In this document: in pieces, positions 64,000 through 64,000 of the stretch
Numbering within the stretch: the first letter of the stretch is position 1
Layout: every line of letters begins with the position of its first letter
Origin: an uncultured Hoeflea sp.
Lineage (GTDB): Bacteria; Pseudomonadota; Alphaproteobacteria; Rhizobiales; Rhizobiaceae
DNA: 64,000 nucleotides
Assembly (NCBI RefSeq): GCF_947501405.1
Contig: NZ_CANMVK010000002.1
Coordinates: 124,001-188,000, forward strand
Direction of reading: 5' to 3'
The notes under the pieces: generated by a model
What the model saw: the letters and a program-made list of their open reading frames with translations, nothing else
Told to the model about the DNA's origin: nothing
The model's database searches: none
Program-made: the position numbers and the translations under genes

Positions 64000-64000
64000 G

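Overview
The window is GC-rich, densely packed alphaproteobacterial chromosome. Several signs point to the Hyphomicrobiales (Rhizobiales), perhaps a marine member such as a Hoeflea-like organism; this is inference, since no rRNA gene is present. The signs are a rhizobial-type glycerol ABC transporter with its DUF2160 membrane protein, an imuA-imuB-dnaE2 mutagenesis cassette behind a GAAC-N7-GAAC SOS box, many ATGA-overlapped operons, several Tat-exported proteins, and a large load of ABC and TRAP uptake systems.

Layout. 1-1.6 kb: end of a glycerol-type ABC transporter operon. 1.6-11.2 kb: surface-glycan locus. A minus-strand operon (rfbF, rfbG, epimerase, C-methyltransferase) should make a CDP-activated C-methyl 6-deoxyhexose. 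A second minus operon (gmd, SDR reductase, PLP dehydratase with His in place of the catalytic Lys) should make GDP-L-colitose. Three plus-strand genes between them (GT25, FkbM methyltransferase, GT11) assemble the glycan. 11.5-27.9 kb: a sugar uptake and catabolism regulon. Six transcription arms leave three divergent promoters, each carrying one copy of the palindrome CTARCATGTTAG. It encodes a GntR/FCD regulator, an ABC transporter, a FucU-type mutarotase, an aldose dehydrogenase, a lactonase, a UxaA dehydratase, a sugar isomerase, two PfkB kinases, an FGGY kinase, and an M42 hydrolase with a BtpA/SgcQ partner. This is the best candidate for an undescribed system.

28-30.9 kb: GMC dehydrogenase with a Tat-exported small subunit, a VOC protein and a ribbon-helix-helix protein. 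31.2-37.1 kb: SOS-controlled imuA-imuB-dnaE2. 37.1-47.3 kb: a sulfonate pathway. A LacI regulator and two tandem 14-bp operators precede a TRAP transporter, an HpsN-like dehydrogenase, an SDR and a zinc dehydrogenase, SuyA, SuyB and a PSE-family exporter. Together they would import 2,3-dihydroxypropane-1-sulfonate, oxidise it to sulfolactate, split that into pyruvate and sulfite, and export the sulfur. 47.3-52.9 kb: Lrp-type regulator and the branched-chain keto acid dehydrogenase operon. 53.4-56.4 kb: a patch with a GNAT protein and a LysR regulator next to a decayed dipeptide (dpp) transporter. Only a dppA 3' remnant and an in-frame dppB'-'dppF fusion remain, followed by an intact membrane dipeptidase. 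57.5-61.7 kb: methylmalonyl-CoA mutase and propionyl-CoA carboxylase alpha, which take up the propionyl-CoA produced from valine and isoleucine. 61.7-64 kb: a large inverted repeat, a small unknown protein, a YghU-type glutathione enzyme, a cupin, and the 3' end of a GIY-YIG nuclease gene cut by the window edge.

Most of the window is catabolic and transport capacity, with each module carrying its own regulator. All family assignments come from reading the translated sequences, not from database searches.
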